Positions 1 through 10,153 of a stretch of 64,000 nucleotides of DNA are shown here, in pieces. Source of the stretch: JAUIIK01 sp963709995 (GTDB lineage: Bacteria; Chloroflexota; Chloroflexia; Thermomicrobiales; CFX8); the NCBI GenBank assembly GCA_963709995.1, contig CAVPYN010000009.1:1-64000 (forward strand). The letters run 5' to 3'. Positions within the stretch are counted from its first letter, which is position 1, and every line of letters starts with the position of its first letter. The notes below the pieces were generated by a model. That model had not been told where the DNA came from. It ran no database searches and was given only the letters and a program-made list of their open reading frames with translations. A program made the position numbers and the translations under genes.

Positions 1-473
1 AGCAACCGGACCATCTGGGGGTCCACGGCCGCCAGGTTGCCGAACAGGTACGCCATGAGTTCGCTCTGGTAGCCGGGGGTGAACTTGATGAGCATGATCC
101 CCACGGCCATGCCCAGGGCCCACATGGCGCCGATCAGGGTGTCCATGCGTTCGGCCACGCGGCCATGAACCAGCCCGATCAACACGGCCGCCAGAAGCGA
201 GGCCGCCACCGCGCCGTGAATCGGCTGAAGCCCCCCAAACGTCTCGGGGAATTGGGCCCGCAGAAACACGGCCGTGCCCAGCCCGCCGATAGCCACGTGG
301 GCAATGGCCCCGCTCAAGAACACGATTCGCCGGGTAACCACGTAAGGCCCCACCAGCCCGCACGCCAGGCTGGCCAGCCACCCGGCCAGCAGCCCGGTGA
401 GCAACAGCGGGTTGTCGGCCATGTCGCGGAAGAAGGCGACGTGGTGGTCGCCGAGCGTACGGAGGATTTCCAT
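1..473 (-). CDS. znuB: Zinc/manganese ABC transporter permease, 3' end outside window
   Basis: Inner-membrane permease of a ZnuABC-type metal importer; about 157 N-terminal residues are visible and the gene runs off the left edge. The minus frame opens with MEILRTLGDHHVAFFRDMA and continues through hydrophobic segments with the family hallmarks GPYVVTRRIVFLSGAIAHVA and GYQSELMAYLFGN, as in ABC-3 family permeases. Its ATG shares one base with the TGA of the upstream ATPase gene (TGATG), so the two are translationally coupled. No indel is needed within the visible part, unlike its operon partners. Zinc rather than manganese is inferred from the operon's regulator and substrate-binding protein, not seen directly. 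Confidence 0.85.
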   Translation of the reverse strand, partial: MEILRTLGDHHVAFFRDMADNPLLLTGLLAGWLASLACGLVGPYVVTRRIVFLSGAIAHVAIGGLGTAVFLRAQFPETFGGLQPIHGAVAASLLAAVLIGLVHGRVAERMDTLIGAMWALGMAVGIMLIKFTPGYQSELMAYLFGNLAAVDPQMVRL

Positions 474-1304
474 CAGGTGTCCTCCGACAATTCGGTCCGA
501 CAACGATCGTCGGGGCTCTCAGGATCGGCGCACCGCTCGGCGCAACCGGGGTCGGCCAGCGAGCACTCGTCGCGATGGTCGATCGGCCGGACGTGGCCGT
601 GATACATTTCCGACACGACGTCGGGCGAAATCTCGTCGGCCCGATGGCAAACCAGCCGCCGGTTCAGGCAGGCGACCCGTTTCAAGTGGGTCGACACGAA
701 CGATACATCGTGGCTGACGATCACGATCGGCAACGTCTGGTTGAGCCGGTGCAACAGGTCGGTCAGACCGATCTCGACATGGGGATCGACGCCGGCCGTG
801 GGCTCGTCCAGCAGCAGCAGTTCCGGCTCGGCGGCCAATGCCCGGGCAATCAGCACCCGCTGGCGCTGGCCGCCGGAGAGGGTGCCGATGGGTCGCTCGG
901 CCAGGTCGCGGGTGGCGGTCTGCTCCAGGGCCGCCAGGGCGGCCCGGCGGTGCGCGGCCCGAACCAGCATCCCCACGAGCTGCGGCCCACGCGGCCGGTG
1001 AGCACCACGTCGAGCACGGTGGCCGGCACACTGGGGTCGATCTGGGCGTGCTGCGGCACGTAGCCGATGCGACGGCGGACCTGTCTCGGCGGCAAGCCGA
1101 ACACGCGCACCGTCCCTTGTTGCGGCTGCACCAAGCCCAGGATGATCTTCAACAGCGTCGTCTTGCCGCCGCCGTTGGGCCCGATCACGCCGAGGAAGTC
1201 GCGGCCTCGACTTCGAGCGAGACATCCTCGAGCACCGCCTCCCGAGCCGCCACGCCCGGGTAGCGAAACGTCACGTTGCGGAGTTCGACGACCGGTTCGG
1301 CCAT
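473..1304 (-). CDS. znuC: Zinc/manganese ABC transporter ATP-binding protein, two frameshifts
   Basis: ATPase of the metal importer. Starting at the ATG at 1304, the frame reads MAEPVVELRNVTFRYPG, then a missing base near 1,200 breaks it just before the Walker A motif IGPNGGGKTTLLK. A second indel near 990 precedes the signature LSGGQRQRV, Walker B ELLLLDEPTAGVD and the switch histidine in IVIVSHD. With both indels repaired the protein is about 276 residues, usual for the family. Perfect motifs on both sides of each break argue for sequence error rather than decay. It lies 1 base downstream of znuA and overlaps znuB. Confidence 0.85.
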
Positions 1305-1305
1305 G

Positions 1306-2263
1306 TCAGTCGCCTTTCCCCTTCAGGCCTTGCCGTAACGATTCGGCCAGGATCCTCGGCCGTCGGCCGGACAGCATGAGTTCGGCCGTCGGGTCCTCGG
1401 CCATCGGGTCGAGCACTTCGACCCGGGCCCCGACCGTTCGGGCGACCGCCTCGGCCGACTGCCCGGAGATCTGCGGCTGCACGAAGATCACCGTGGCCCC
1501 TTCCGCCGCGGGCAAGCCGCTGCAGCTCGGTCAGTTCGTGGTCGCTGGGCTCCTTGCCCTCGAGTTCGACGGCCACCTGACGCAGCCCGTACTCGTCGGC
1601 AAAGTAGCCCCAGGCCGGATGGAACACGAACATCGCCCGGCCCGAGTGCGGGGCGAGCTTCTCGCGAATCGCCGCGTCGACTTCGTCGAGCTTCGCTTCC
1701 AGAGCGGCCAGGTTCCGCTGGAAATCGTCGCCGTGCTCGGGGGCCAATTCCGAAAGCGACCTGGCAACGGTCGCCGCCTGGATCTTCAGCAGCCGCGGCG
1801 AAGTCCAGATGTGCGGGTCGCGACCGCCGTGGTCGTGATGCATGGTGTGTCGTGGCCTCGTGCATGCCGTGGTCTCCTGTCGGATGCGATGTCGGCTTCC
1901 ATCTCGCGCAGCGTCGATGCCCTGGCGGGTGTCGACCACGTCGAGCTTGCCCGAGCCGCTTATGGCCCGAAACCACGGGCCCTCCTCGAACGGAACCCCG
2001 ATCCGAAAATAGACCGCCGATCGCATCGCCTGGCTGATCTGGGCGTCGGTCGGCTGGTACGCGTGGGGATCGTCGCCGGGTGCAACCAGCACCAGCACGT
2101 CGACGTGCTCGCCGCCGACCTGCTCGACGAGCCACTTCTGCGGCTGGATGCTCACCACCACGGGGATCTTGCCCGAATCGGCCGGTCGCTCGCCGCTGTT
2201 GCAGCCGGCGAGCACGAGCAAGGCGAAGGACCCGATCGCGGCGGCTCGGATCGGCTGTTGCAT
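1306..2263 (-). CDS. znuA: Zinc-binding lipoprotein of ABC importer (ZnuA-like), frameshifted
   Basis: Cluster A-I substrate-binding protein that captures the metal outside the cytoplasmic membrane. The N-terminus is a lipoprotein signal with lipobox LAGC. Candidate metal ligands lie in DDPHAYQPT, in DPHIWTSP and in FHPAWGYFADEYGL. Between the first two is a His-rich loop (about 1,820-1,900), typical of zinc rather than manganese binders; the frame jitters there. Another indel near 1,510 moves the last 70 residues (starting ATVIFVQPQISGQSAEAVA) to a different frame. It is first of the three transporter genes and lies just downstream of the regulator at 2,276-2,561. Zinc specificity is inferred from the loop. 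Confidence 0.85.
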
Positions 2264-2275
2264 GTCTGGCTGACC

Positions 2276-2561
2276 CTATGTGTCCTCGCCTGCGCTCGTG
2301 CGGCTCGACCGTGCACACCAGGTGAACCGCTTCGCAGTCGTCGCACTGCTCAACGGCGTGGCTGCGGGCGAACTCGTCCCAGTGCTTCCGCTGGTCGGGA
2401 GTGAGGCTGCCTGTCCCTCGGCAGAGCGGGCATGTGCTCACCAGGGCGGCCTGGATCGCCGAGCGAATGAACTCCGAGCGGTTCGGAATCCCCCGCATCG
2501 CGTCCCAGAGGCCGTCGTCCACCTTGAACGTAATGATTTCCTGCTTTCGCTTGCCGGACAT
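2276..2561 (-). CDS. Ribbon-helix-helix regulator with C-terminal zinc-finger cysteines
   Basis: Small protein, about 95 residues. Its N-terminal half (MSGKRKQEIITFKVDDGLW, then RSEFIRSAIQAAL) has the beta-strand/helix/helix pattern of CopG/NikR-type DNA-binding proteins. The second half has CPLCRGTGSL and, about 35 residues later, EQCDDCEAVHLVC with nearby histidines, a probable zinc-binding site. The exact stop is uncertain: the plain frame runs into znuA, and a single indel near 2,290 would end it at the TAG complement at 2276-2278. As first gene of the znu operon with a palindrome just upstream, it is probably an autoregulating metal sensor. That role is inferred; the pairing of the two domains is seen. 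Confidence 0.7.
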
Positions 2562-2597
2562 GCCTCCCCCTCAGTTTCTGGGGTTCGTCACTCATGT

Positions 2598-2612
2598 TAT
2601 TACATTGTAATA
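2598..2612. promoter_or_regulatory. 15-bp palindrome, candidate operator of the zinc operon
   Basis: TATTACATTGTAATA is a perfect 7-1-7 inverted repeat 37 bases upstream of the regulator's ATG. It is conspicuously AT-rich in very GC-rich DNA. Position and symmetry suit a dimeric ribbon-helix-helix or Fur/Zur-type repressor. A TACAAT hexamer at 2653-2658 reads toward the divergent oxidoreductase. Binding is inferred. Confidence 0.55.
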
Positions 2613-2803
2613 CGTTCGGCCCGGGAGGCAAGACCTTCGGCCGCCGGCGCGATACAATGCCTCGCACAGCCAGCTCGACAGCTCGCAACGCCCTCGGTGA
2701 CGACACCGCAGACCAGGCCGGTGTGCCCGACTGGCTGCATCGGGAGTGCGGCTGCGAAGCCGCAAGCGGCAGCAGCCCACCCCCAACTCACCACGCGACT
2801 ACC

Positions 2804-4120
2804 ATGAACAACACACTCTCCCGACGCACGTTCACCAAGACCGCCGCAGCCGCGACCTGGCGATCTCGGCCGCCTCGGCCCGGCGCGTGCTGGGGGCCAA
2901 CGACCGGATCCGGCTGGGGTTCATCGGCGTGGCCAATCGCGGCGGGCAGCTGCTCGACCGCCTTCCTCGAGCACGCCGACATGGAGGTCGTCGCCCTGTG
3001 CGACGTCCACAAGCCGACGCTGGCCAAGGCCAACGCCCGGCTCGACGGCAAGCCGGCCACCTACGGCGACTTCCGCAAGCTGATCGACCGCAAGGACCTC
3101 GACGCCGTGGTCATCGCCACGCCCGACCACTGGCACGCCATCCAGACGATCGACGCCTGCGACGCGGGCAAGGACGTCTACGTGGAGAAGCCGCTGTCGA
3201 TCACGATCCACGAAGGGCCGGCGGATGGTCGAGGCGGCCCGGCGCAACAAGCGGGTCGTGCAGGTCGGCACCCACCGCCGCTCGCTCGACGCTGTACGCC
3301 CAGCTGGCCGAGCTGACCACCGCGGGCAAGATCGGCAAGGTCACCGTCAGCCGGGCCTACCGCCTGAGCAACATGTATCCCGGCGGGCATCGGCCAGGCC
3401 AAGCCGACGGACCCGCCGGCCGACCTCGACTGGGACATGTGGCTCGGCCCGCGGCCCGAGCGGCCCTACCAGGCGAACATCGCCCCGTACAAGTTCCGCT
3501 GGTGGCAGCTCTACTCGTCGCAGATGGCCAACTGGGGCGTCCACTACCTCGACGCGATCCGCTGGCTGACCGGCGAGCTGGCCCCGGCGTCGATCTGCGC
3601 GATGGGCGGCCGGTTCGCCGTCGACGACGACCGCACGATCCCCGACACGCTGGAGGTCACGCTTCGAGTTCGCCTCGGGCCGGCTGGCCGTCTTCGGCCA
3701 GTACGAGGCCAGCGGCAACCCGATCTTCCCGCAGCGGTTCGGCGAGATCGAGCTGCGCGGCACGCAGGGCACCGCCTACGTCAGCGAGCAGGGCGTTCGA
3801 GATCGTGCCCGAGCGGGGCGGCCAGTTCCAGGACCGCACGCCGCGGATGGAGCCGATGGAGGTCAGAGGCCGCCGGCGGCAACGACAACCTGACCGCCCA
3901 GCACGCCCGCAACTTCCTCGACTGCGTCAAGTCCCGCGAGAAGCCCAACGCCGACGTCGAGATCGGCCACCGCTCGACCACCATGAGCCTGCTGGCCAAC
4001 ATCTCGCTGGCCACCGGCGAGCGGCTGGAGTGGGACGCCGAGAAGGAGCAGATCACCAACAACCCGGAGGCCAACGAGCTGCTGCACTACGAGTACCGCA
4101 AGCCGTGGAAGCTGGGGTAG
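2804..4120 (+). CDS. Tat-exported Gfo/Idh/MocA-family oxidoreductase, multiple indels
   Basis: NAD(P)-dependent sugar or polyol oxidoreductase, about 437 residues after repair. The start MNNTLSRRTFTKTAAAA is a twin-arginine signal. Next come the Rossmann segment IRLGFIGVANRGGQLL, the family's EKPLSI catalytic-lysine loop (DVYVEKPLSITIHEG), and a C-terminal domain with WWQLYSSQMANWGVHYLDA and RSTTMSLLANISLATG. Single-base insertions at about 2,958, 3,216, 3,285, 3,386, 3,662, 3,792 and 3,865 and one lost base near 2,865 move the reading frame eight times, yet every segment is intact in its own frame. Large families of exported Gfo/Idh proteins with this layout are a planctomycete trait. The substrate cannot be told. 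Confidence 0.85.
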
Positions 4121-4275
4121 GACCTGACCAGGAATCACTACCTCAACACAGGCCTTGTCTTCATTCCCTTGTCCCTTCGAAAGAACGACAAAGGAATGGG
4201 GATAAGCGAATAGCTTGTGTCAGAGGAGTGTGTTGACAAGAACCATCAGTCCCACGTTATGAAGGAGCCCGATCG

Positions 4276-5663
4276 GTGAGAGCACGGAGAACTGCGTTGT
4301 ATGGAGCGCTGCTGGCCGCAGTGCTGTGTGGCTGCCAGCAGGAGGTGGATCCGGCCCCGCGGACGGCCCCTGCCGAGGACTGGCAGAAGACGGTGCCGCC
4401 GGTCGGCGAACTGACCGCAACGTGCCGGCCGACAGCGCGACGGCTACTCCCGGTGCCACAACGGCAGCCGACGCGGCAGCTATTGGCCGCGGTTCCACGG
4501 CCCGCGCGGCGACAACATCTCCGACGACACGGGGCTGCTCGACGAGTGGCCCGAGGGGGGCCCGCCGCTGGTCTGGAAGGTCGAAGGAATCGGCCACGGC
4601 TACTCCGGCGTGACCATTGCCGACGGGTTGATCTACACCACGGGCAACATCGACGGCAGGAGCGTGATCACCGCCATGGACCTGGACGGCAAGGTCGTCT
4701 GGCAGGTGGACAACGGCCCGGTTTCGTGGACGACGGCAAGTATCCCGGCACCCGCAGCACGCCCACCATCGACGGCGACCTGCTCTATCGACGAAAGCCC
4801 GCTCGGCGAGGTCGGCTGCTTCGACGCCAAGACCGGCGAGAAGGTCTGGAGCCTCAACATCCTCGACGAGTTCGGGGCGAAGAACACCACCTGGGCCCTG
4901 GCCGAGTCGCTGCTGATCGACGGCGATCGGGTGATCTGCTGCCCCGGCGGGCCGAAGACGGCCGTCGTCGCCCTGGACAAGCAGACCGGCGAGACCGTCT
5001 GGAAATCGGCCACGCCGACGGCGACATGGCCGGCTACGCCTCGCCCACCCTGGCCGAGTACGAAGGGCTGCGGATGATCCTCACGATGACCGCCAAGGCC
5101 CTGATCGGCGTCAATGCCGACACGGGCGACCTGCTGTTCCGGTTCCCGCACGAAACGAAGTACGACGATCAACGTCGTGATGCCGATCTACCACGACGGC
5201 ATGCTGTTCATCAGCATCCGGCTACGGGCCGGGCTCGGTGATGCTGAAGCTCGACGTCGACGGCAAGAAGTGCCACGGCCGAGGAGGTCTGGCGGAACAA
5301 GGAACTCGACAACCACCACGGCGGCGTGCTGCTGCTGGACGGCTACCTCTACGGCACCGGCGACTGCAACGGCGGCAAGTGGGTCTGCCTCGACTGGAAG
5401 ACCGGCGAGACCAAGTGTACGCCGAGCGGGGCGTCGGCAAGGGCTCGCTCACCTGCGCCGACGGGATGCTCTACACGCTGAGCGAGAAGCGCCGCGATGG
5501 GCCTGGTCAAGGCCGACGCCCGAGGAGCACGAAGCTGGTCAGCCAGTTCCAGCTGCCCGAGGGCGGCGAAGGCCCAAGTTGGGCCCACCCGGTCGTCTGC
5601 GGCGGCCGGCTCTACATCCGCCACGGCGACTTGCTGTACGCCTACGACGTGCGGGCACCCTAG
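4276..5663 (+). CDS. PQQ-like beta-propeller repeat lipoprotein, multiple indels
   Basis: Secreted eight-bladed-type beta-propeller, about 455 residues after repair. A GTG start gives a lipoprotein signal with lipobox LCGC. The mature part opens with YWPRFHGPRGDNISDDTGL, a standard beginning of PQQ-like propellers, followed by repeated blade motifs such as IADGLIYTTGNIDG, VVALDKQTGETVWKS, LIGVNADTGDLLF, GYLYGTGDCNGGKWVCLDW and ADGMLYTLSEKRR. At least nine frame changes occur between about 4,430 and 5,520 with intact blades between them. It probably acts as a binding or scaffold protein; no catalytic residues for a quinoprotein dehydrogenase are visible. It lies 155 bases after the Gfo/Idh gene on the same strand. 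Confidence 0.8.
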
Positions 5664-5736
5664 AGCCGCGCTGCGTTGGTCGCGCTCGAGAGCTCCGCAC
5701 GACAACCGCCTCCGAGCCGCGACCACCGGCGCGGCT
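5664..5736. terminator. Long hairpin between convergent genes
   Basis: Outer arms AGCCGCGC (5664-5671) and GCGCGGCT (5729-5736) pair perfectly, and inner GGTCGCG and CGCGACC pair inside them. A short TTTATA follows on the plus strand. It lies between the propeller gene and the convergent phosphofructokinase end, as expected for a bidirectional terminator. Confidence 0.5.
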
Positions 5737-5781
5737 TTATAGTGTGGGTGGGCGTGGCGCAATCGACGGTTCGCCCTGCCG

Positions 5782-6133
5782 TTACAGATGCCGGATCGGC
5801 AGTTCGCCCTCGGGCTGTTCGACGAAGTCGGCCCGGTAGGGTTGCGGCTCGCGGCCGAAGCAGTAGCCCATTTGCTCGAACAGGGCGAGCTGGTTCAGAT
5901 CGACGTGCCGCTGCTGGATGGCCTGCCGGTGGGCATGTAGAGCACCTGGTCGCCGCGGACGTCGACCACGGTGACGCCGATGGTCCCGCTCAGCAGCAAC
6001 CGCACGGCGGCGGCCCCGGCCTGCATGCCGAAGTTCACATCGTAGGCCGACGACTGGCCGCAGCGGACCAGGTGCGTCGGGGCGATGCTGCGGACCTCCG
6101 GGCGTTCGTACAGGTCCTCGACCGCGTCACGGC
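5782..6133 (-). pseudogene. 6-phosphofructokinase, C-terminal fragment cut at the 6.13-kb join
   Basis: The last about 117 residues of a PfkA-type kinase (ATP- or diphosphate-dependent not decidable). From the join the minus frame reads DAVEDLYERPEVRS, then APTHLVRCGQSSAYDVNF, GMQAGAAAVRLLLSGTIG, DVRGDQVLYMPT and, after one lost base near 5,922, QAIQQRHVDLNQLALFEQMG, ending PEGELPIRHL. The catalytic N-terminal two-thirds should continue to the right of 6,133 but is replaced by a plus-strand methyltransferase of different character. The fragment is convergent with the propeller gene. Confidence 0.75.
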
Positions 6134-6140
6134 GACTGGT
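6125..6140. other. Junction of two unrelated genomic segments
   Basis: Left of here a minus-strand planctomycete-like phosphofructokinase is cut inside its coding sequence; right of here a plus-strand methyltransferase begins already inside its coding sequence (LVEWLEIGPGDRVL). No direct repeat, tRNA, transposase or integrase lies at the point. This fits a misassembly best; a recent illegitimate recombination is possible but less likely. Confidence 0.6.
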
Positions 6141-6811
6141 CGAGTGGCTAGAGATCGGCCCTGGCGACCGGGTGCTCGAGCGCCACCGGCACCGGCCGCA
6201 CGGGCGTGCTGGCGCGAATGACGGGAGCAGTCGTCGAAGGTCAGGATCTCTCGCCGGTGCTGATCGGAGAGGCCGAGCACTTTGCGTTAGCCAGCGGATT
6301 TCCCGATCTCACCTTCAGCGAATCGGATGCTGAGAATCTGCCGTATCCCAATGATGTCTTCAGCGTTGTTATCTCGACATTTGGGGCGATACACACGCCG
6401 CGTGCCGACGTCGTTAGCGCTGAGATGGACCGGGTGCTGAACTTCAGTGGCCGGCTCGGCCTCGCGACATGGCGGCACGACGCGGCTATTCACCGGCTCG
6501 TCGGGTTGATACCGACCAACGAGGCTGAAGGACATGGGGCGGTTCAACCATCGGAGTGGGGACGCCCGGAACGTGTCCGCGAGTTCATTAGCCAACGGTT
6601 CTTTCCAAATTTGGAGTTCGAGGACGGTGTCCTGGAGCTTCGTTATCCGACCGTTGATGCGGCCTGGCGAGACTGGTTACGCAACTACGGTCCAATCCGA
6701 GCTGCGTACCAGGGGCTACCGCTACGCAGCCGGGATGGTGTCGATCTCAGCGCATCGTTTCGCTCAATGGGCAGCAGCGGCGCTGTTCACCTGGTACTGG
6801 CGCCCTGCTGA
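6134..6811 (+). pseudogene. Class I SAM-dependent methyltransferase, N-terminus missing
   Basis: UbiE/Methyltransf_11-type enzyme lacking its first residues at the join. WLEIGPGDRVL leads into motif I (expected DVATGTG), where indels around 6,180-6,200 change the frame. It then continues VVEGQDLSPVLIGEAEHFA, FSESDAENLPYPNDVFSVV (motif II/III region), FGAIHTPRADVVSAEMDRVL and GRLGLATWRHDAAI. The end after about 6,720 may have another shift, because the last 30 residues do not look family-like. The substrate is unknown; relatives act on small molecules or quinones. It is convergent with lon. Confidence 0.7.
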
Positions 6812-6869
6812 TCGCCGCTCAGATTCGTTTCAGCCACCGAGTGGGCTAGGCGGCGTTCCGAATGCGCCG

Positions 6870-9328
6870 CTACTCGAAACCTGAATCGGCGGGCAGATTT
6901 GGGTGAGCATCCTCGAATGGTACGTTGATCGGCGCCGGGATCGATTCATCGACATCGTCGATCTCCGGCGCGTGAAGCTCGATATCCTCCGCGAGCAACG
7001 TCGAGTTGACGACCTGATCCATATTCTCAACCCAGATGAACGTCATTTCTTTTTGGACCTTCTCCGGGATGTTGATCAGGTCTCGTTCTGTTGCTGGGAG
7101 CGACAGGGTCCGGATGCCATTGCGATGGGCCGCCAGCGTCTTCTCCTTGACAGTCCGACCAATCGGCAACACGCGGCCACGCAGTGTGATCTCTCCGGTC
7201 ATCGCGATGCTGTGATCAACCGGGCGCCGGGTAACTGCTGATATCAGTGCAGTCGCCATCGTAATCCCGGCTGAAGGGCCGTCCTTCGGCGTTGCGCCTT
7301 CCGGCAGATGAATATGCAGGTCGATCTTCTCCTGAAAATCTGGCGCGATGCCCAACTGTTCTGCACGCGTACGAGCGTAGGATAGCGCCGCCTGAGCCGA
7401 CTCCCGCATGACATCGCCGGCCTGACCGGTGATCGTGAACTTGCCTGTGCCTGGCATCGTCGCGACCTCGACCGGAATGATCTCGCCGCCAATGCTCGTT
7501 TTGCCGAGCCCGATCGCGACGCCGATCATCGACTCGGTAAACAGTTGATCGTAGCCGAAGCGTCTCGGGCCGAGGAAGTCCTCCAGGCGTTTCTGCGTCA
7601 GCCGGATCACCTTCGATCTTCTCGGCTTCGGTGCTCACGCATGATTTCCCGTGCGGCCTTGCGGCAGAGCTTCGCGATCTGACGTTCAAGGTTGCGGACG
7701 CCAGCCTCGCGGGTATAGCCGCGCAGTATCTCAATCCACATGCGTTCTGAAATCTGGAGGCTATCGTCGGGCAGACCGTGGGCTTCAAGCTGTTTGGAAG
7801 CAAATGATTGCGGGCGATGCCGATCTTCTCGTCTTCGGTGTAGCCACCGATCTCGATGACTTCGAGACGGTCGAGCAGCGGCAACGGAATACCGGAGAGT
7901 TGATTCGAGGTGGTTAGAAAGAGCACGTCCGACAGATCGTACGGAATGTCGAGGAAGTGATCGACGAAGAATGCGTTCTGCTCGGGATCGAGGACTTCGA
8001 GCAGCGCCGACGCCGGATCGCCACGGTAGTCGGATGATAGTTTGTCGATCTCGTCGAGCAGGACGACGGGGTTCGTCGTTCCGGCGGTCTTCAAGCGCAC
8101 TGATGATGCGGCCAGGGTATGCGCCAATGTAGGTGCGTCGGTGTCCCCGGATTTCCGCTTCGTCACGCACGCCACCAAGGCTCACCCGCACGAACTCGCG
8201 TTCTATCGCCCGCGCGACCGACTGCCCGAGGCTCGTCTTGCCGACGCCGGGCGGGCCGACCAGACAGAGGATGGCGGTTCCACCGGTCGCCTCGGGAATG
8301 TCCGAGTGAGCGAACGCACGGCGAGGAATTCGATGACCCGCTCTTTGACATGCTCCAGGCCATAATGATCGGCGTCCAGCACAGCTTCGGCGTGGTCGAG
8401 ATCGTAGTTGTCTTCGCTCTTCTCGTGCCAGGGCATCGCCAGGACTGTCTCGATGTAGTTGCGGACGATCGTCGCCTCCGCTGATACCGCCGGCATCCGT
8501 TCCAGGCGGTGATCTCGCGTATCACTTTTTCGGCGCTTCTTCGGGCAGATCCTCTTCCTCGACTTCCTTACGCAGCGACTCGATCTCGTTGCCGCCATCG
8601 CCGGATAGTTCGTCGTGAATGACCTTAGCTGCTCGCGCAGATAGTACTCGCGCTGATTCTTGTCGATCTGCGAGCGCACGCGCTCCTTGATCTTCTGTTC
8701 CAGCTCCGACATCTCGACGTCGGTCGATAGCTGAATAGAGAGCTGCTCCAGCCGATCAATCGGATTGAAGTTTTCGAGATATTCGCTGGCGCCGGGTGGC
8801 ATCGGCGATCAGTTGGGTCGTGACGAGGTCCGCAAGATGGCTGGGATCATTCGTCTGGAGAATCATCTCCATGACTTCGGGGTTGAGCTTGTTCGTGATC
8901 TCGCTATAGCGCTGGATGAGATCATGGACGACTCCCGAGAGTATGGCGCCTTCGCCCTCGGCGACCGCATCCTCGACCGCCTGCTCGGCTTCGACCCAGT
9001 AAAACGGCCGGGAGTTATCGAAGCTGAGGATCGAGACCCTGGCCAGTCCTTCGAGAATGACCTGGATATTGCTTCCCTGTTGCCGTTCGACCGAGATGAT
9101 TTCGACCAGGGTTCCGACCCGGTGAAGATCGTCAGGACGTGGATCGTCGATCTCTGGATCGCGATGGGTGGTGACAATAATGCGCCGGTCACGAGTGAGC
9201 GCTTCCTCCACCGCCTGAATGGAGCGAGCCCGGCCGACGAACATGGTGACGACATTGCGCGGAAAAATGACAACGTTTTTGAGCGGAAGAAGAGGGATTG
9301 GCGCGGTGTACATTTCGTACCGGCTCAT
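6870..9328 (-). CDS. lon: ATP-dependent Lon protease, several frameshifts in the middle
   Basis: Cytosolic AAA+ serine protease, about 819 residues if repaired, normal for LonA. The N-domain starts MYTAPIPLLPLKNVVIFPRN and is intact to about 8,810. The coiled region and AAA+ module (LERMPAVSAEATIVRNYIE, DADHYGLEHVKERVIEFLA, VVLLDEIDKLSSDYRGDPA, LFLTTSNQLSGIPLPL) change frame near 8,800, 8,620, 8,530, 8,300 (through the Walker A region), 8,110, 7,800 and 7,620. The protease domain from 7,610 down is intact, with the catalytic serine in PKDGPSAGITM and lysine in IGRTVKEKTLAAHRNG. The N-terminal start is MSRYEMYT (9328), with MYTAPIP (9313) as alternative. Error is more likely than decay. Confidence 0.85.
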
Positions 9329-9472
9329 TGACAATAATCCAACCTTGCTGTTCTAACCGGATATCATCTCCCGGACCGTACGATCCTCGCCGGCCTCAAG
9401 TATAAGCTCTCGTCCAAACGATTGCTCAGGGTAAATGAAAGACCGGGCCAGATCACGCTATATACCTCAATG

Positions 9473-10153
9473 TCAGTCATTATCGCTCAAGCCCAAAGTA
9501 TTGGATGTTCCTCCAGCTACAACGAACCAGTCTGGCTCTGGTTGCGATTCTCGGGTCTTTGCCTCAATTAATGCGACATGCTGTTGGACCCGAGCGAACA
9601 TCGCGTCATATCTCGGATATGACCACCAGACCACAACAAACCCGGCCAGCCCCCCAGTCCAGGTGCGGGAGATTGCCGTCGCCGGAAGAGTCCCGATAGT
9701 GCTCAGCACGACATCCACCAGCATCGGCGCCAGCCCGGCGATCAGGAACCAGGTTGGAAGAGGTCTACGCAAGAACCCGGCTCGCATATAGAGCAGGCCG
9801 GCGAGCGCAAACCCCAGGTGCATCGAGAGGTCACGCTGTTCGAAGGCCATCGGATGACCCAGCAGGAAGAACGTGTGCGAGGGCCGTTGGGGGCAGATGT
9901 TTGCGTAAGCGGCGTAGAGCGGATCGGCGACCGCTTCCCCAAACTGGGCTGCGAGTAGAGGCGTCAGAATGGCGAGGATGCCAATCAGGCCATTGACAAT
10001 TGTGACGGTGAGTAGCGTCCAGGGCAGCAGCCGCATGGTGAACGGGACCCACGGAGGGAGAGATGGCGCAGGCCGGATCGACTGCCAGTGCTGGTCAAGC
10101 AGGCGTTCGATCTCGGCATCGGAATAGTCGCGGTTCACCGGGCTGTCGGACAT
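9473..10153 (-). CDS. DUF2085-like integral membrane protein
   Basis: About 226 residues from MSDSPVNRDYSDAEIERLL; starts further upstream are possible. After a 40-residue soluble stretch there are four or five hydrophobic segments: LLTVTIVNGLIGILAILTP, LGFALAGLLY, WFLIAGLAPMLVDVVLST and LAGFVVVWWSY. Between the first two is NICPQRPSHTFFLLGHPMA and QRDLSMHLGF, matching the conserved C-x-Q-x-P-x-R-S-F-x-x-G-H pattern of DUF2085, although the second conserved cysteine cluster of that family is absent here. Function unknown. It lies upstream of lon on the same strand with a 144-base gap. Confidence 0.6.
   Translation of the reverse strand: MSDSPVNRDYSDAEIERLLDQHWQSIRPAPSLPPWVPFTMRLLPWTLLTVTIVNGLIGILAILTPLLAAQFGEAVADPLYAAYANICPQRPSHTFFLLGHPMAFEQRDLSMHLGFALAGLLYMRAGFLRRPLPTWFLIAGLAPMLVDVVLSTIGTLPATAISRTWTGGLAGFVVVWWSYPRYDAMFARVQQHVALIEAKTRESQPEPDWFVVAGGTSNTLGLSDND

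Noticed and set aside
1067..2404. 445-codon plus-strand open frame
   Set aside because: Antisense of znuC and znuA; its content follows their codons and no family is visible.
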